DNA of 64,000 bases from assembly GCA_963969395.1 (NCBI GenBank), contig OZ017799.1:14944501-15008500 (forward strand), in the 5' to 3' direction. The stretch is from Pseudoscleropodium purum. Lineage: Eukaryota > Streptophyta > Bryopsida > Hypnales > Brachytheciaceae. Position 1 is the first letter of the stretch; the number at the start of each line of letters is the position of its first letter. The position numbers and the translations under genes are program-made. The notes under the pieces are model-generated. The model saw only the letters and a program-made list of their open reading frames with translations, had not been told where the DNA came from and made no database searches. This document shows, piece after piece, positions 25,786-37,920 of the stretch.

Positions 25786-26247
25786 ATTGATTTGGAGCAT
25801 GTAATGTAAATTAAAGGTATTTAATTTCATGAATTCTCAAATACAAATTGTCTACACTTGTTGACCTTATTATTGTACCTTATTTGTCATATTTTTAACC
25901 CCAAAATGATGCCGTGAATGTTTTCTCTTGATGAATGACAAAGAATCTTTTGGTGTACATAAATAGAAGTGCAACTATTCATCATCCAAATGTTATGTGA
26001 AAAGAAATCTTCTATAGTTTTTTGGCTCCAATTCCAATTAGTACTTTTGGATTTTTTTTTAAATCAATTATATATAGGATACCCAAATGGATGATTTCTA
26101 TAGTCACTGATCTATCCTTTACAAGTTAATTAAAGAGGCATATAAATCCTAGAATTGCATGCTACAACATATTGTTAAATGACCTACATCATCAACCTTA
26201 TCATTTTACATTTAGGGATTGATTTTTTTGAAGCAATAATTTGTTGT

Positions 26248-27275
26248 GACCCCTAAATGCTCAAGGCCTTCATTGAGCTTCTAGTGATTTGCTCTAAATT
26301 GAACAAAAAGCCAACATTTTGATGAATGGTATCAATTTTTTAGAAGTTGTAATCATACAAATTCAAACTAAATCACATAGGAAAAGAGAGATAAAAATCG
26401 CACAAAAATATCACTTGCAAATTGAAAGATTATAAAATTTGAAGTCTTTTGATCTTCTTTTCACATGTCAAATTTAACTCCTAAATGCCTAATAAAATTG
26501 TGTTTCTTGGCAACACAACGATTTTGGGCACACTACAAATGGAATTATTTTTTCTTTTTGCTAAAATTTTCACACATCATGTGCCCAAGAAATAGCTTTA
26601 TAGCCCCAAAATTTTCATAACTTTTGCTACATGGTTAAGAAGATATTGCATTAGATGCCATTTTCATTGCTTAGTGGGCAGATCAGGCAACTCAGAAACT
26701 TCTTTAAAAATCACTTTTAAAAAAAATTTAAAATTTAAATCAATTCTCTAGATTTATATGTACATAGCAAGCTTTGAATCATTCCGTTTTCATTAACAAG
26801 ATGAAAGTTGTGAGGAATTTTAGTTTGCAGGTAGGTATGGAGTCTTTGAAAACTATTACTACCCACAAGCTAAAATTCCTTATGACTTCATTTCATTAAT
26901 GAAAATGGAATGATTCAAAGCTTGCCACATATATATAAATCTACAAAACCAAGTTAAAATTTTTCTTCTACAATTTTGAAAAATGAATTTCTAGTACAAA
27001 TTTTCCTCCAAGATCTAGTGTATTTGAGGCTCATTTTCAAGAGCCTTCAAACTATAGAAAGTCAAGATTGCAATGGACACCCTTACACAAAATCTTAAAT
27101 ACAAAAACCATAATCATTCATTTTCAAAATCAAATTTTTGATGCTAAAACTAAACTTCAACAAGAATTTTTTTTAAATACAAATTATAAAAAATAGCAAC
27201 TTGATTAGGTTTTATTTAACTTCAAGCATTGGTGGCACCAAAATTTGGTGCCTTAGGCATTTAGAAGTTAAAGTG
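26248..27275. mobile_element. Second terminal-inverted-repeat element, inverted copy of 18997-19626
   Basis: Begins gtgacccctaaatgc and ends in the inverse (gcatttagaagttaaag). Inverted counterparts of the 18997 element are clear: 'gaggctcattttcaagagc', 'tcaagattgcaatgg', 'gtgtatttgaggctc'. It is about 400 bases longer, mainly because of the palindrome at 26751-26943. No coding capacity. Confidence 0.45.
26751..26943. repeat. Inverted repeat nested in the 26.2-27.3 kb element
   Basis: Arms of about 80 bases: 'agcaagctttgaatcattcc' with 'gaggaattttagtttg' on the left, and their inverses 'ggaatgattcaaagcttgcc' with 'caagctaaaattcctta' on the right, around a short centre near 26850. A partial inverse copy of the same arm is present near 33115-33175. 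Confidence 0.65.
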
Positions 27276-28559
27276 TTAAAAATATTTAGTGGACTATTGG
27301 CAACAATAAATTTTCTATTCTAAATAGGTTAAACTATTTAAAAAATATAGGGATGATATTGCTCAATTTTGGATGAAATATACACTTTTGAATGTACATG
27401 ATTTTTCATCTAAATTTTGTATTGCATGTTTCATGGATGTCCATGGATGTAAATGGTATAATCACTCCAATGAAGATTGTTTTTTTGCAATGTCAAATAT
27501 GATTGAAATAAAAATGAAAAGCTCTAAATCATAGTGTTGAAAGCAAGTGATTTATTGTTGAGACAACCACAACTCCCAACATTTCACCTTATCAGATAAA
27601 TGCAAATTTTATTCTTATTATGTGGTGTTTATTTTTGTGTTTCCTGACTTCTTCAAACTAATTTAGTGTCTTTGATTCTACACATGAATTTATATTTTCA
27701 AAATTTAATCATTGGTGGTAAAAAAATAAATTATAGGAATTTCTTCAAGGTGAAAATTTAGGAGTTAGAGGCCATGTGCACTTGCAAAAAAAGAATTATT
27801 TACATTAGTAGGCTATGTAGATGTACTAATAAATGAAGTGAAGTTTAAGCTTTATAATTAACAATATTCTAATTACATGCAATCTATCAATGTCAATATT
27901 TTTAATGTACAAATCGAGAACTTTGCAAGAAGAATACTCTTTTTATAAGTGGAATGAACTTCGGAGAAGATCATAATTAAAGGCATGGAACCTAGATGAG
28001 ACTATTTACGTTTTTCAACATTTTAAACTGTATTAGACTAATTCCAATATGACCTAAATTTATCACTAATTTTCAAGAACAACCAATGAGAATTGAAGAA
28101 TTGTATGTGAAAACAAATGGAAATGAATAATTTTGACTTTCGTTCCAAATTACTAGAAGATTTCTACTTGGACAAATTGTAAAACATTATCAGATTAAAC
28201 CGTGTACATATTATATGAAACAGTTCAAATTGGAATTCTCTCAAAATCACACATAATTTCACACCAAGACAGCCACAAAACAGTTATCAACAACACCATC
28301 CACTTCAGTTGGAATGCTCAACCTCTAATAGTCCTTACAGCTGGAGCTTGTGGATTCAAACGCTTTGGATGGACGATCGATGAGAGCTAGAGCATGCGGC
28401 GCTGTGGCGGCTAATCCTCTGTGCTGAATCACGATTGTCCAATCCTTCTAGTAGCTATCATAAACTTCAGTAAGGTTTGCGTTCACGCTTTGGGCGTGCG
28501 ATTGATAGTTAGATGTTTAGGTCCAAATTCAGTGTCGTTAAGCAAGATTAGGTCACCCT
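27276..28559. other. Intergenic DNA leading into a GC-rich island
   Basis: AT-rich to about 28.2 kb, then more balanced. No gene is recognised. The frame at 28202-28390 has no family motif. Confidence 0.4.
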
Positions 28560-29420
28560 GAGTAGAAATTGATGATGGCCGGAGACTATGGAGCGGCCTT
28601 TTGCCGAGCCGAGGCGCTCAAGCCTCCAATTTGTCCCATCACTCGTCGCAGGTCGATGCCTCCTGGGAGCTGGAGGCGCGGAGCTGCTGCGGAGCTGAAG
28701 CAGCCCTCCCTCGCTGTCTTTCCAAGCCGCGGCAACCCTAACAATCTCGCCCGCCCTGTGGAGGGGACCTCGCTTAACCCTAATGGCTTTGTAATCTTGG
28801 ATTGCATGACTATCCCCGCAATTTGTCCCATCACTCGTCGCAGATGCCTCCTGGGAGCTGGAGGCGCGGAGCTGCTGCGGAGCTAAAGCAGCCCTCCCTC
28901 GCTGTCTTTCCAAGCCGCGGCAACCCTAACAATCTCGCCCGTCCTCTGGAGGGGACCTCGCTTAACCCTAATGGCTTTGTAATCTTGGATTGCATGACTA
29001 ACCCCGCAAATTGTCCCATCACTCGTCGCAGATCGATGCCTCCTGGGAGCTGGAGGCGCGGAGCTGCTGCGGAGCTGAAGCAGCCCTCCCTCGCTGTCTT
29101 TCCAAGCCGCGGCAGCCCTAACAATCTCGCCCGCCCTCTGGAGGGGACCTCGCTTAACCCTAATTGTTTTTTAATCTTGGATTGCATGACTATCCCCGTA
29201 ATTGTGTTGGAAATGAGTGGTGGCTCTCCGCAGATAGAGAAGTTGCTTACCCCAGGCAGCACGTCAAAATCGCCAAGTTTGCTTCTGCTTCCACCCCTCC
29301 AGTTTGCCTTGAAAGCTGGATTCGTGAATTAGAGAGCAAGATCAGAGCCAAGATTACCCTTCACCGAGACGCAGGGGGGTGGTTTTTTCTACCTCAAGCT
29401 TTAGCACACTTGAGCTAGTT
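28560..29420. other. GC-rich island, possible 5' exon or promoter of an unidentified gene
   Basis: A sharp jump to GC-rich, CpG-containing DNA about 860 bases long in a very AT-rich neighbourhood. Both strands are open over long stretches because stops are rare in this composition, so the frames (for example 28802-29332 plus, 28831-29262 minus) are not good evidence of coding. After the repeats, 29200-29418 has a plausible frame (ESWIRELESKIRAKITLHRD) with no recognised family. No downstream exons could be joined. It may be a gene start, a pseudogene or a CpG-rich repeat. Confidence 0.35.
28631..29200 (+). repeat. Three tandem copies of a 192-bp GC-rich unit
   Basis: Unit starts (ttgtcccatcactcgtcgca) lie at 28631, 28823 and 29011. 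Copies are almost identical over the whole unit, including 'tcctgggagctggaggcgcg' and 'gaggggacctcgcttaaccc'. The spacing is 192 then 188, because copy 2 lacks 4 bases after 'gtcgcag'. Each unit contains two CCCTAA-core motifs. Near-identity means the triplication is recent. Confidence 0.9.
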
Positions 29421-32400
29421 CTGGAAGGAGATTAATGAAAAGCTGACGACGTAGAGAGACGGACTAAACGCACTTTTATCAATCACCATTGCGATCTGCA
29501 TATGAAATTGTTGTATCAAACTAGAATTATAAGTGTCAGTGTGTTCGGGTTTCTGCACCTGTTATTAGAAAGGGGCAATCAATCAATCAATAACATGCGA
29601 ATGACTAAAATTTAAGTGCTCAAGGCATTGATGATACAATGTCACAGCATAGAACCATGCTCGTGAATCGCTGGGAAGTACCCTTATCTAAACCTCCTTG
29701 ACGACAACTAGAAAAAGATATTGATTTGACGATGGAACAAATGATATGATTATTGTTCTTGACTTGGTATGAAACAATAGAGTTATAATCTACATGGGTT
29801 TGAATTGTAGGAAAGAAAGTCAGTCTTTGAATGTACAATACTGTGCAAGAAGTAATGAAAAGATGAAATGCTAATGGAATGGACAAAATGTGACAGAATA
29901 GACTGGAAAATGCCATACCGTGTGGGTGACGAACTAACGACTGTCTGTCTCTGTCTCTCTTCGTTTCCAGTTCAATGGTAAATCTGTTTAAGTATAAAGC
30001 TCTGGAGGACAATATTGGAATTTTGATTCTTTGCTTCATTTTATGGATGAAACGACTTGATTTGTGGCTTATTTGAACAATAATAATAATGTTTTTATGA
30101 AGGAAACAGTAAAAATAATAATATTAACTAAAATTTTGAAGTTAAAAATGTACAAAACATTACTTTGACACTATTCAAGATAAATATCATATTTTAAATT
30201 GACCTCACTATGAATTGGTATTTCAATTAGATCTTTTAGCTCAAATTTTACACCTGGGTATGCAACTCTTGTATTTTACATAAGGGTCATCAATATTAAA
30301 AAGTCTTGAAGGACGGCTTTTGTAAAAATCCATAGAAAAAGTTTCTTCTAATTAAAATTAAATTTTTATTTAAAAAGTCTTCAAAGTTGTGTAGCTTGTC
30401 TCATGATACATGTATTAACATTCATATAATTAAGTCTCAAATGCTAATACTGTCCTCAAAGAATACTAATTATATATAATTATATTTTGGGATCTATTTT
30501 AATAGGGCTACAAGGATTTTCTACATTAAAACAAGTTTTGTTCCTTGAGATTGGATTGAAATGCATTATAAGTGATTAAAATCAAGGCCATAAAACATGG
30601 AAGTTGTGTACTTGGAATTCAAATTTTTATATCTTTTCTATTTGTTAGTATTATAGATATTATAATGTTGAAATTTTAGTTGAAATATTTTTTCAAATTG
30701 GTGTAAATTGAACACATGTAATTTTCTAACATTCAATAAATAATTCTTAGAACGAAATTTTTTAGAGAAAAATAGAAAGGAATTACCATCGTATATTTTA
30801 AGTTTTCATTTAGATTATTTTAAATAACATTTTCCAATGACACCATGTGAATTTTTTAGCATTCATAGGAAGTACATGGTTTCAAATAAAGTTTTTTTCA
30901 ATAGTTTGAAATATGATTTACAAAATTATTTGACCATGTTGTTATACAACTACTGCAATATGTATCACTTATAAGGAAGATTGTTACATGTGTCAAATAT
31001 TTGATTTTTCTTGTAAAATAAGGTTTGACAGATGCTGAAAATTAAAATATTTTGCAAAATTATATTTGTTCCCACAATATCTTTAATAATAAATGATTCC
31101 AAAGACTCTGACATCAATGATTGCAAGAAAGATTAGCTGATAATTAGGTAAGAAAATTGTAGATGATGGCAAAGTTTTCAATCTTGAGCTCAAGACAATG
31201 TGTAAAGAATATTAGATTCACTTTGCAAAGTTATTGAAACAACCGTTCAAAAATGTAATTACTTTGAAAATTTACTAAGAAATTATTCAAGAAGTCTAGC
31301 CCCTCACAAAAGGAAATAGTCTTTGAAAAGATGCATCATGGACCCCACTTTAGTGATCTTTCAAGAGGAATTAATAGTAATAGGTTGCAAAATTTAAAAA
31401 TATTGGGAATTCTCATTGATCATTGATGAAGATTCGTAGAAAATCAGATGAATATTTAAACTACAATTTAACTTTTTTTTTAACTAGATTGTACATCAAT
31501 GAAATCAATTCTTTGAAGTTTACTTCTTGTTGATGAACTTCATTCATTTTTTTATGGTAATGAACTACATTAATTTGTCCAATTATTGTACTTGACTATT
31601 AGGGTTGGTGTTTCATGCTAAATAATCAATTAAAGTTGGAAAAGGTGGTTTGACAATTGCTTTGAAAATTAATAAAAATTTCAATTTCTTAATTTTTTTT
31701 CAAGAATTTGGCATTTTAATTCATAGAAACATCAAGAAGGTGGCTTTTCTATTATTATTAGATTTGCATATGGTAGCTTGGGTGCAAAGGACCCTAACTC
31801 CTCTAACTAATCCATTTATTCATTTGTGAGTGGTCGTAGGCTTTTTCTTTTATTATTGGTTTTGTTAACCTCATGTCTCCTTTTTTGCCATGAATAGTGC
31901 ATTGATAGCATGTCATTTACTATTTAGTTGTCATATTTTTGGAAGTTTTTATCATGAATTTGGTTCATTTTCTAATAGTTTAGCATCTATAATATTAATT
32001 TATTTGTTTTCCATTTCCTTCTCAAAATAATTTCCAGGAAAATATTTTTTATTTTTTTATTTAATTTTTACAGACCCTAATAAAATGATAACCAAATACA
32101 GTATTGAATAGTGTGGTGACACTAATTTTCCAAAATTACAATATTTTTTAAAATAATCAAATCAATATAAACTAAAATGTTATTCTACTAGATCAATGTT
32201 TTAAATTTTGTTTTGTGATAGGACAAATCATGTAGCTTTTATTTTTGATAATATTGTTTGTAATCTAGATTTAGACCACATATGTTGAACAACCTATCTT
32301 ATATTATTTGTTATCAATTTACAATCCTTTAACTCCAATATTCCATCACTATATTTTCATTGAAAATGCTCAAAAATTGCCATTTTAGTACATATACCAA

Positions 32401-32694
32401 ATTTTTGAATTTTTTTTTCTGACACATGTAATTATGGGATCTTGTAGTATATTGACTTGAAAGCATGTGCTGAAAATTTTAGAAATTTGCATTGCATAGA
32501 TTGCAAGATATAAATATTCAAATTCATTGAAATCATTTTTTGGCCCTCCAAAAATAGGGCATTTTTCTACAAAAAAATGTCTAAAATGGTGGTGCCTCTT
32601 ATTGGTTTCTTTTTCCTAAACAAGTTTGTCACATACTTGAAGAATTTCAGATCATGTGGAATTGTACAATATATAGGAAAAATATAGTAAGTAT
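29421..32694. other. AT-rich intergenic DNA, no intact gene recognised
   Basis: The 139-codon minus frame at 29620-30039 has no recognisable motif and begins in AT-rich sequence, so I leave it uncalled. The rest is AT-rich and featureless. About 32340-32660 resembles an inverted fragment of dispersed repeat family D ('gcattgcatagattgcaagat'). Confidence 0.35.
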
Positions 32695-32892
32695 CACTAG
32701 AAGGAGGATCTGTTTAATTGGATGTTTTTGCGTTTAAGTTGACGGATTTTTTTGTGCATCCAATGTAACATCTTCATATTACATTGGATGTAATTGTTGA
32801 CATAATTATATAAAGATGTTACATTAGATGAGCAAAAAAATCCATCAACTTAGACGCAAGAACATCCAATTAAACAGATCCTCCTTCTAGTG
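32695..32892. mobile_element. Intact CACTA-type MITE, 198 bp
   Basis: Terminal repeats start CACTAGAAGGAGGATCTG on both ends and stay nearly identical for about 80 bases. Only a few substitutions separate the arms (for example tttttgcgttt against ttcttgcgtct). The element is flanked on both sides by TAT (32692-32694 and 32893-32895), the expected 3-bp duplication. The 30-40 base centre has no coding capacity. The small divergence between arms points to fairly recent insertion. Confidence 0.8.
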
Positions 32893-32895
32893 TAT

Positions 32896-34629
32896 CTAAG
32901 AATAGAAGAGAATGATTAAAAATACTAAATTGTTAAGAATTTAATTATGGAATGGAAAAATACCAATCTCAATGGTTGCAATGTTGCAATAAACAACCTA
33001 CATCCTATGATTTTATTTTTTCCAAAAATATTGAAAATTGAGTAAGATAAAGGATTTCAAAGTTTATTTTAGAGTAGAAAATTGATAATTACCTACAATC
33101 AAAAATCCTCATAACTTTTGACTTGTTGATCAAAATGGAATGATTCAAAGCTTTCCACATATATATAACTCTAAAAAATCAATTTCATTTTTTTTTAAAT
33201 AGTAATTTTTTCTAATTTGCTTTGATTGCCCATCTACAAAAAAGTAACATATTAGGCCATACCTTTTGACTCATATTTCAAAATGTCATAAAATTTAGTG
33301 CATATAAAAGATATTCCTTGTCTCTACCTTCTAGTAAAATTTAGGCCAATAATACATAAATCTCTAGTCATATGTACCTACCCAAAATTGTTATATAACC
33401 AAAAAATGCATGATTGTTGATTATTTAAGGGTTAATTTTTTTTGCAAATGGAAAAAAATAGCAACAAGTTTGAGGAAAAACTATAAAGAGACAAAATAGT
33501 TTTAACCTTTTAGATTTGAGGATAGTCAAAAGTGGTCACTTTAAGCATGTCACATTGAATAACTTGAAATCCATCCAAAAGTATAACTTTGGGCAAGTTG
33601 AATAAATCTTATTAATCTTGCATTACATTAAACGAGACAAACATGTTGCATTTCAAATTTATCCAAATTCTCCAAATACTACAATATAGACTAGTAAACA
33701 TTAATTATTGTGTACCAATATACCACAATGTGTATCATTACATGATAATATATTATTGCACATTAATAATTTTTGCAAGTTCCATTTGTGCTTCATTTTT
33801 TAAGGTCATAAATTAAATCATTGTTTAGTTATAGTAATAGATTTTATAATCTTGCAATATATACACGAGTTAATACTAGAGGCTTGTATAAGTCTAAACC
33901 CTAAACTATATTTGCATTGTCTTTTCTAATTGTAAAACTCATTAGAATTTTTTTTTTTAAATTGTGTGTTTGCTTGCAATTTGTTTTTAGAAAGTTTAGA
34001 ATTTCTTATTCATATCCATGTTTAGGGTTCATATTTACTTGATTTTTTTTACTATGATTCTCATATAATTGCGAACATAGATGCATGAAGTCATTGAATA
34101 ATGTACAAAGTATCCAATCATCATTAGGAAAAATTTCAGCCCTCAGAAAGGTTGCAAGTTTTGACACCCCCCCCCCTGGTGCAATTAGAGAAGAATTCAA
34201 CTATTTTTTATTTTTTAATGAATGGTGCTGAGTTGTGCCACATCAGCACCACATCAGATTTTCATATTTTTTTAGTATTTTTTTAGTATTTTTTTTTTTT
34301 TGTACTTGCACTACAAGGTGCCAAAAAACAAATTCTTAACGGCCTTCTACATGGTTTAGATTTATTCTAGTGATGCATGGCCATAAACAAAATCCATTGC
34401 AAAGTGCCATGTTAGATGTGCACTAAATTCGATACACTATAAGACCACCAAGTGCACTCCCACTTTCTACACTTGAAATCTATATATGGATTTCTATATT
34501 TTTGTACAAAATTTTTTATAAGGAGATACTTAAAAAACACATTTGGAATTAGAGTACAAAAATATTTTCTCAACATGTTCTTCTTATACAACCCCAAATA
34601 CATCATAACATGGATATACCCCAAATTGC
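32896..34629. other. AT-rich intergenic DNA
   Basis: No gene is seen. A fragment near 33110-33175 is the inverse of the palindrome arm at 26.75 kb. A run of eight or nine C lies at about 34167-34175, and T-rich runs follow at 34265-34300. Confidence 0.4.
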
Positions 34630-36620
34630 ACCCTACCTAAAACCACCATCATCACTCTTGTGTACATCTCTAAATTCAATATATTTGTACATAGAAGAAG
34701 CAATTTTGGAACATCTACCCAAAAAAACTTGAACTCTCCATAACTTTTGCTCACAATATCCAAATGTTATATTCTTCGGTGCGTTGGAACCCTCCTTTCA
34801 CTTGCCAACAAGTGAGTCGATGAAAAGTTTGACCAATGTGATAACCATAACTAAACACGTTACCCAAAAGTGGCGTTTTTCAAGTGTACCTACCTCAAAG
34901 CTTATGCATTGCAATGCATTAGTCAAGAAGTTTTTGACTCTATGTACGATATGCTTTGAACAAATGAAATTCAATCTAATTCAAACTTGCCAAAACCCGT
35001 GAAGACACTATGTGGCTAAGTAAGCTCTACCCAAAGCCAAGAAAGCAACAACAAAAACTGTGATCCTTTGTAACTTTTGCAGATTGTATCCAAATGTTGC
35101 GTTCTTTGGTGCTCCGGAACCCTCCTTTTCCTTACCAACAAGAAAATCAATCAATGAAAGTTTGACTATTCTAATAATTGTAACTAGGCCTGCACAGTAG
35201 GGGTTTCCTGGGTACCCACCTTCTATAGACCCTCTCAGTCCTTCACAATCCCCACACCACTAGGTCTTTGCATCTAATTATTTTGAATGGAGAGTCAAAC
35301 ATTCAGTCACAGTTCCCGTACCACCTTCTTAAGTTATTGGAAGTGCCGGCACTCCGGCAGTGCACTAAGGAAGGCTGATGAGTGACGACCTTCCGATATT
35401 TTTAACTTAAAAAAGGAGACACAGACCATTCAAATCAGTCCGACTGACCTTCGTCACCTAACCTAACCTAACATTCTAACTTATTATTTGAACTGAAGTT
35501 TCACTTCCATTCAACAAGTGGACTGAACTGCTGTCTGTTGTACAATCCCATGAGGTTTCTTGGCTTTGGGACACATGGTCAAGCCTCCTTGGCCACATGT
35601 CCTCATGGGTTTGAATAAACTTAAGATGGAATCCACTTGTTTCATTTTTAAAAGCATGACATGACATAAAGTCAAAAGCTTCTTGTGCAATGCAAGAGCA
35701 AGAGCTTAAGGTTGGGTACCTTCGAAACCATCACTATTTGCTATTGTGCCTAGGTGGTAGTATTGTTATCTAATTTTCATAATTTCTTGTTGGCAAGTGA
35801 AAGGAGGTTTCAACATACCAAAGAACGAGGTATTTGGATACAACATGCAAAAGTTAGGAAGGGTCGAAGTTATTTTTGTGATTTCTTTTGCTTTGGGTAG
35901 AACCTACTTGGCCACATAGTGTCCTCATGGACTCTCACAATTAAGATTGAATCCACTTGTTTATTTCTAAAGCATAGCATAGAGTCAAAAAGCTTCTTGT
36001 CTAAAGCATTGCAATGTATAAGCTTTGAAGTAGGTACACTTCAAAAATGCCATTTTTTGCTATTGTGCCTACTCACCATTATTAGATTGGTCCAATTTTC
36101 ATATTTTCTTGTTGGCAAGATAAAAGAGGTTCCCAATGCACCAAAGAATGTGGTATTTAGATATTGTATGCAAAAGTTATATAAAGGGTCAAAGTTTAGT
36201 TTGTCGGGTGATTTTTTGGTTTTGAGTAGAACCTACTTGGCCCCATACATGTCCTCATGGATTTTGGCAAGTTTGAGCTAGATTGAATTCACTTGTTCAT
36301 TTCTATAGCATAATATAGTGTTGAAAGCTTCTTACACAATGCATACAATTAAGGTAGGTACCTTCAAAACCACCACTTTTTGCTACTATGCCTAATTACT
36401 AATTTTAGACTGGTCAAATTTCACACTTTTTCCTTGGCAAGCAAAAAGAGGTTCTAATGTATTGAGGAATGTCACATTTGGATACTATATGCAAAAGTTA
36501 TGAAGGGTCAAAGTTTTTGTTGTAGAAGTTTTAAAATTGTTTTTTTTAACATATATACATATTGATTTTGGAGATGTACATAGAATGATGATGGTGGTTT
36601 TAGGCAAAGTGCAATTTCAA
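34630..36620. repeat. Head-to-head palindromic array of a roughly 330-bp repeat
   Basis: Plus-oriented units at about 34660-35020 and 35030-35190 carry 'aacttttgc', 'tatccaaatgtt', 'ggaaccctcctttcacttgcc' (in part) and 'agcttatgcattgcaatg'. Three minus-oriented units follow at about 35490-35870, 35880-36220 and 36220-36560, with 'ggccacatgtcctcatgg' recurring at about 35591, 35909 and 36239 (period 320-330). The outer ends are also inverse to each other: 'accaccatcatcactc' at 34643 and 'gatgatggtggttt' at 36587. The centre (35190-35480) is unrelated, GC-richer DNA. Confidence 0.65.
35185..35480. other. Unrelated insert at the centre of the palindromic array
   Basis: Contains a compact inverted repeat (gtgccggcactccggcagtgcac region, 35344-35366) and ends in three CCTAA units. 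It does not match the flanking 330-bp units, so it is either the spacer of the palindrome or a separate insertion. No Pol III box or coding frame is evident. Confidence 0.35.
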
Positions 36621-37920
36621 TTCTATCCACCTTACGTTCTCAATGTCATGATGAGATTTGGCATACACTAAGTAATTTGGGTCCAAAGATCCATTTGCCA
36701 TCTTGTGATTGTGATTGGTGTAGGGTGAAGTAGACCTTCTAAAATTTGGCAAGAAAAATTCAATTTCAACATTATTTTGCAAAAAACTTCCCTCACATAT
36801 GATAACTTTATTTAGTAAGGTTGGAAGTTACTCTACAATGTAATCTAAGAGGAATAATATATATATTTTTGTTAGGTGATGAAATAACAACAAATAGATT
36901 ACCCCCCTAATCCCTTTGGACCTTTTACATATTAATTAAAAATCACTCAAATTTCCATTTCTATTGCAAAGAGAAAAAAATTGTACATATTTTTTTTCTA
37001 GTATATTTCATTGTATAATCTAGCACTACATTAGACAATGTAAGAACGTGTGAAAGAAATTTTGAAAACTTTTACTACATAGATTACTAGATATTTGCAT
37101 TTAAAGTAAAAAAAGATAATATTTGTGTTCTTTATTATTTCATTGTGAATCTTTTCAACACAAATTTTTTGTACAAAAGATTTTGAATAAATTTTCTTTC
37201 ATATTAAAGATTTAAGTAGGAAGTTTAGGGGAGAAATTCAAGAAAATTTTATGTGATTTTCATTCTTAAAAGAATTGTTAAGTAGAAGTTGATACCAAAT
37301 TGAAAGAAAAACTAAATCATCAATAGCTCTAAGATGGAATTGAAGTACATTGATTTCAACAATAAGCATATTCTACTATATTAAGTATAGTTAACAAAAA
37401 TGTTAGGATTTGTTATATATTACAAATAAATCCCTCCCTCCTAATCTATACAAAATAAGGAATCACAAATTTAACCAATTACAAAATAATGGGCACGTTT
37501 TTAAGTAAAGAACTAAACTCTAAGGCTGAAAGTAAGGTAACCAATTCATTCTTTCCTCCTTCTCCAATTCCCAAGCCCTATTTTTGAACCCATTGCCAAC
37601 CTATTTTATAATTCAATTAAAGTAGAATCCACTCATCTTTTGAGATATTGATATACTTTATTTCTTTGAATTTTACTTTTTGAAAAAAAATTCAGCTAAA
37701 TCTAGAGACAATAATAGGTGCCTACTATCTTTTCACTTCAAATATTTATAGAAAACAACAATAAAATAGTTTTCAGTTCTGCATTGTAATTTTCTTGAAA
37801 AGGATAATCAGCAAAAAGTTATCAATCATGACTCTTGATAATAGAAAGGGAACAAATTCTTAAATGGTCGTGAATGGATTTGGTAACTTTGGTTACCTTC
37901 AAACATTTCTTTAATGTCAC
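36621..37920. other. AT-rich intergenic DNA
   Basis: No gene or clear repeat is recognised. The AT-rich domain ends near 37.9 kb, where composition rises toward the gene-dense block. Confidence 0.4.

Noticed and set aside
28831..29262. 143-codon minus frame through the GC-rich triplication
   Set aside because: Both strands stay open because stops are rare in this composition, and the 4-base indel between copies breaks the frame of the repeat.
35374..35395. 'ctgatgagtgacgac' resembling the start of a hammerhead ribozyme core
   Set aside because: The CTGATGAG element is present, but the GAAA element and proper stem II are missing.
35457..35472. Three CCTAA units as a telomere-like repeat
   Set aside because: Too short, and not the plant CCCTAAA unit.
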